This document shows, in pieces, positions 61,413 through 64,000 of a DNA stretch of 64,000 nucleotides. The stretch's first letter is position 1. The number at the start of each line of letters is the position of its first letter. A model generated the notes under the pieces. It saw nothing but the letters and a program-made list of their open reading frames with translations, searched no databases and was not told where the DNA came from. The DNA is from Kosakonia oryzae (GTDB taxonomy: Bacteria; Pseudomonadota; Gammaproteobacteria; Enterobacterales; Enterobacteriaceae): NCBI RefSeq assembly GCF_001658025.2, contig NZ_CP014007.2:4154001-4218000 (forward strand), in the 5' to 3' direction. Both the position numbers and the translations under genes were made by a program.

Positions 61413-62846
61413 ATGATAAAAATAACGCTTCCGACAGCACCTTACTACGATGAGATGCTCAGCGCAGAGGGCAGTCAACGCCAGCATTACGATGCCTGGT
61501 GGCAGTGGCTTCAACAGACCGACCAGCACGCTATCCATCAAAAGAAAGAACAGGCAGAACTGTTATTTCACCGGGTGGGCATTACCTTCAACGTTTATGG
61601 TGAAGAGGGAGGCACTGAACGCCTGATCCCCTTTGACAGCGTACCGCGGATTATCCCGGCCCATGAGTGGCGCACTCTCGATCAAGGCATCCGCCAGCGC
61701 GTCAAAGCGCTGAACGCTTTCCTCTACGATATCTACCATCAGCAAAATATCCTCAACGCCGGAATTATTCCGCGCGAGCAGGTTCTGGCGAACGAGCAAT
61801 ACCAGCCCTGTATGCAGGGCGTGGATCTGCATAACAATATTTATGCTCACATTACCGGTATCGATATGGTACGTAACAGCGATGGTCGCTATTACGTGCT
61901 GGAAGATAACCTGCGTACCCCGTCCGGCGTCTCCTATATGCTGGAGAACCGCAAGATGATGATGCGCCTCTACCCGGATCTCTTCGCCAGCCAGCATATT
62001 GCGCCGGTGGAGCGCTACCCCGGCTACCTGCTGCAAACCCTGCGTGAAAGTACCCCGGTGGACGATCCCACGGTGGTGGTGATGACGCCTGGGCGTTTTA
62101 ACAGCGCCTATTTTGAGCACAGCTTTCTGGCACAGCAGATGGGCGTTGAGCTGGTAGAAAGCGCCGACCTGTTCGTCAAAGGCGGCGCAGTTTATATGCG
62201 CACCACCGAAGGCCCGTGCCGGGTGGATGTCATCTACCGCCGCATTGACGATGCGTTTCTCGATCCACTGGCGTTTCGTGCCGATTCGATGCTCGGGGTT
62301 CCGGGCCTGCTGTCGGTCTACCGGTCGGGCGGCGTGGTGCTGGCGAACGCGATCGGCACCGGCGTTGCCGATGATAAATCCATTTACCCCTATGTGCCGG
62401 AGATGATCCGCTTCTACCTCAGCGAGGAGCCGATTCTCGGCAATATCGCCACCTGGCAGTGCCGCAAGCCCGACGATCTTAACTATGTGCTGGCCCATCT
62501 CGACAGCATGGTGGTGAAAGAGGTTCACGGTGCGGGCGGGTACGGCATGCTGGTCGGCCCGAAATCGACCCGTCAGCAGATTGAGGATTTCCGCAAGCGG
62601 CTGCTGGCGAACCCCGGCAACTATATTGGCCAGGAGACGTTGGCGCTCTCCACCTGCCCGACCTTTGTCGAAGAGGGGCTGGCACCGCGCCACATCGATC
62701 TGCGCCCGTTTGTGCTCTCCGGTGAAGAGGTTCGCCTGGTGCCGGGCGGCCTGACGCGCGTGGCGCTGAACGAAGGTTCGCTGGTGGTGAACTCGTCGCA
62801 GGGCGGCGGCACCAAAGATACCTGGGTGATGGAGGAGGATGAATGA
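61413..62846 (+). CDS. Circularly permuted ATP-grasp protein
   Basis: A 477-residue predicted peptide-bond-forming ligase of the DUF404/DUF407 (COG2308) family. Marks are AFLYDIYHQQNIL, GRYYVLEDNLRTPSGVSYML (ATP-binding region in permuted order), NAIGTGVADDKSIYPYVPEM and VLSGEEVRLVPGGLTRVAL. The start at 61413 has AGGGGA upstream; a nearby ATG at 61407 is in frame. It overlaps the alpha-E gene. Such genes usually travel with alpha-E, transglutaminase and Anbu protease genes. Confidence 0.88.
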   Translation: MIKITLPTAPYYDEMLSAEGSQRQHYDAWWQWLQQTDQHAIHQKKEQAELLFHRVGITFNVYGEEGGTERLIPFDSVPRIIPAHEWRTLDQGIRQRVKALNAFLYDIYHQQNILNAGIIPREQVLANEQYQPCMQGVDLHNNIYAHITGIDMVRNSDGRYYVLEDNLRTPSGVSYMLENRKMMMRLYPDLFASQHIAPVERYPGYLLQTLRESTPVDDPTVVVMTPGRFNSAYFEHSFLAQQMGVELVESADLFVKGGAVYMRTTEGPCRVDVIYRRIDDAFLDPLAFRADSMLGVPGLLSVYRSGGVVLANAIGTGVADDKSIYPYVPEMIRFYLSEEPILGNIATWQCRKPDDLNYVLAHLDSMVVKEVHGAGGYGMLVGPKSTRQQIEDFRKRLLANPGNYIGQETLALSTCPTFVEEGLAPRHIDLRPFVLSGEEVRLVPGGLTRVALNEGSLVVNSSQGGGTKDTWVMEEDE

Positions 62847-63775
62847 TGCTAAGCCGCACAGCCAGCGAACTGTACTGGATGGCCCGCTATCTGGAGCGGG
62901 CAGAGAGCTTTGCCCGGGTGCTGGATGTTACCTGGAAGCTGTCGATGATGCCGCGCCACCGCCAGCAGCAACACGATTTGGCGCTGCCGCTCAATCTCAC
63001 CTTTTCCCATGAGCTGTTTCAGCAGCGTTATGCCCGCTTTTCCATGAACAACCTGCTGAACTTCTTCGCCCTTGATAGCCACAACCCGAGCAGCATTTAT
63101 AGCTGTATTGAAATGGCATGGAATAACGCCCACGCGGTACGCGGCAGCCTGTCGTCAGAAGTGTGGGAGTGCATCAACACCACGCGTATCGACATCCGCA
63201 ATCTGCGTCAGTCCGGGGTGGATAAAATCGGTATTGATACCTTTTTTGACTGGGTAAAAGAGCGCTCGCATCTGTTTCGCGGCGCGATGTTCGGCACGCT
63301 ATTGCGCAACGATGCGCAGTGTTTTATTCGTGTCGGTACGCTAATTGAGCGCGCCTACGCCACCGCCCAACTGCTGGCGCTTAAAGATCAACAACTGAAC
63401 AACGATCCGGATCCGGTGCGTGAATATTATCGCCTCGACACCCTGCTACGCGCGGTGAGCGCCCGCGAGGCCTATCACAGTATTTACCGCCAGCCGATCA
63501 GCCGCGAAACCGTCAGCGAACTGCTGGTGTTTCGTAATGATGTGCCCCGTTCGCTGCATGCCTGTGTGGCGGATCTGGTGCAGCAACTGGAGATGATCGG
63601 TAATACGCGGGCGCATGTTCCGCTGCGCCGGGCGCACCTGCTGCATGTGGAACTGCGCTTTGGTTCCCTCGACGAGGTGATGAATCAGGGGCTGCAAAAC
63701 TGGCTGAACCACTTCCTCACCCAAATTAACGAACTGGCCGACAGCATTCGCCAGACTTATCTGGAGGCGATATGA
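62843..63775 (+). CDS. Alpha-E domain protein (DUF403)
   Basis: A 310-residue all-helical protein (COG2307). It starts MLSRTASELYWMARYLERAE and has the repeated features of the family (VWECINTTR, FRGAMFGTLLRNDAQCFIRVG, YYRLDTLLRAV). Function is unknown; it is almost always next to the ATP-grasp gene and may be its partner. ATGs at 62843 and 62846 are both possible. The stop overlaps the next start (ATGA). Confidence 0.88.
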   Translation: MMLSRTASELYWMARYLERAESFARVLDVTWKLSMMPRHRQQQHDLALPLNLTFSHELFQQRYARFSMNNLLNFFALDSHNPSSIYSCIEMAWNNAHAVRGSLSSEVWECINTTRIDIRNLRQSGVDKIGIDTFFDWVKERSHLFRGAMFGTLLRNDAQCFIRVGTLIERAYATAQLLALKDQQLNNDPDPVREYYRLDTLLRAVSAREAYHSIYRQPISRETVSELLVFRNDVPRSLHACVADLVQQLEMIGNTRAHVPLRRAHLLHVELRFGSLDEVMNQGLQNWLNHFLTQINELADSIRQTYLEAI

Positions 63776-64000
63776 AACTCACCATCAACCATTTAACGCA
63801 TTACCAGTACGATGAAGAGGTGAAATTCAGCACCCAGTATCTGCGGCTGACGCCGCAAACTTCCGCGCGTCAGCAGGTTAGCGAGTGGAAACTGACGCTG
63901 CCCGCCTCGGCCGTCGCCACCCATGATGCTTATGGCAACCTGATGCATGTGCTGACGCTGGACAGCCCGCACCAGGAGATTTTTATCCACGCTCAAGGGG
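63772..64000 (+). CDS. Transglutaminase-family protein (5' part, 3' end outside window)
   Basis: Only 76 residues are visible, starting MKLTINHLTHYQYDEEVKFS and continuing YLRLTPQTSARQQV and DAYGNLMHVLTLDSPHQE. This is the beta-rich N-terminal region of bacterial transglutaminase-like proteins (COG1305); the catalytic Cys-His-Asp part lies beyond the edge. It is coupled to the alpha-E gene through ATGA. Confidence 0.85.
   Translation, partial: MKLTINHLTHYQYDEEVKFSTQYLRLTPQTSARQQVSEWKLTLPASAVATHDAYGNLMHVLTLDSPHQEIFIHAQG

Noticed and set aside
61563-62693. 376-codon minus-strand frame opposite the ATP-grasp gene
   Set aside because: Antisense shadow of a well-conserved protein.

Overview
The window is chromosomal DNA of a GC-rich (by eye) member of the Enterobacteriaceae. 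The gene order secD-yajC-tgt-queA-acpH / malZ-proY-brnQ-phoR-phoB / sbcD-sbcC / mak / rdgC / ppnP-aroM-yaiA-aroL-yaiI-proC / psiF-phoA-iraP / ddlA-yaiZ-yaiY-yaiW-sbmA-ampH-hemB is the Escherichia coli 8-9 minute backbone, read in the opposite direction, and protein lengths match E. coli almost residue for residue. A plant-associated or environmental relative (Kosakonia, Enterobacter, Klebsiella type) fits the accessory content. The genus is an inference.

Layout. 1-5.2 kb: preQ1/queuosine tRNA modification and Sec translocase accessory genes. 5.3-9 kb: a 2-Cys peroxiredoxin, a YtcJ-like amidohydrolase with a small monooxygenase-domain membrane protein, and a decayed isochorismatase-fold pseudogene. 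9.2-17.5 kb: maltodextrin glucosidase, a 2-hydroxyacid dehydrogenase, ProY, BrnQ and the PhoBR phosphate two-component system. 17.7-27.8 kb: SbcCD nuclease, fructokinase, RdgC, aromatic amino-acid genes and ProC. 27.9-34 kb: a Rieske/FAD reductase, PsiF-PhoA, IraP, an MdtG-like exporter and an extensin-like protein. 34-41.6 kb: DdlA, YaiZ/Y/W, SbmA, a cysteine hydrolase, AmpH and HemB.

From 41.7 kb the window turns accessory. It holds a fused acyltransferase resembling OlsF (ornithine-lipid synthase) behind a clear Pho box; a compact ethanolamine-use operon (eat-eutB-eutC) behind a textbook sigma-54 promoter; a second 2-hydroxyacid dehydrogenase; a coupled sugar-lactone-oxidase / GT8 glycosyltransferase pair; a D-amino-acid cluster (DgcN-, DgcA- and D-amino-acid-transaminase-like) divergent from a five-gene branched-chain-type ABC importer; a LysR/EamA pair; and the start of an ATP-grasp / alpha-E / transglutaminase cluster of the kind that often accompanies the Anbu proteasome homologue.

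Two nutrient themes join these genes. Phosphate: three promoters (phoB, phoA, olsF-like) share the same geometry of two 7-bp PhoB half-sites 11 bp apart, then exactly 10 bp, then a -10 box. Nitrogen: the sigma-54 promoter, an NtrC-like dyad and the D-amino-acid and ethanolamine genes point to scavenging of organic nitrogen. No rRNA, tRNA, CRISPR array, prophage or intact insertion sequence was seen.
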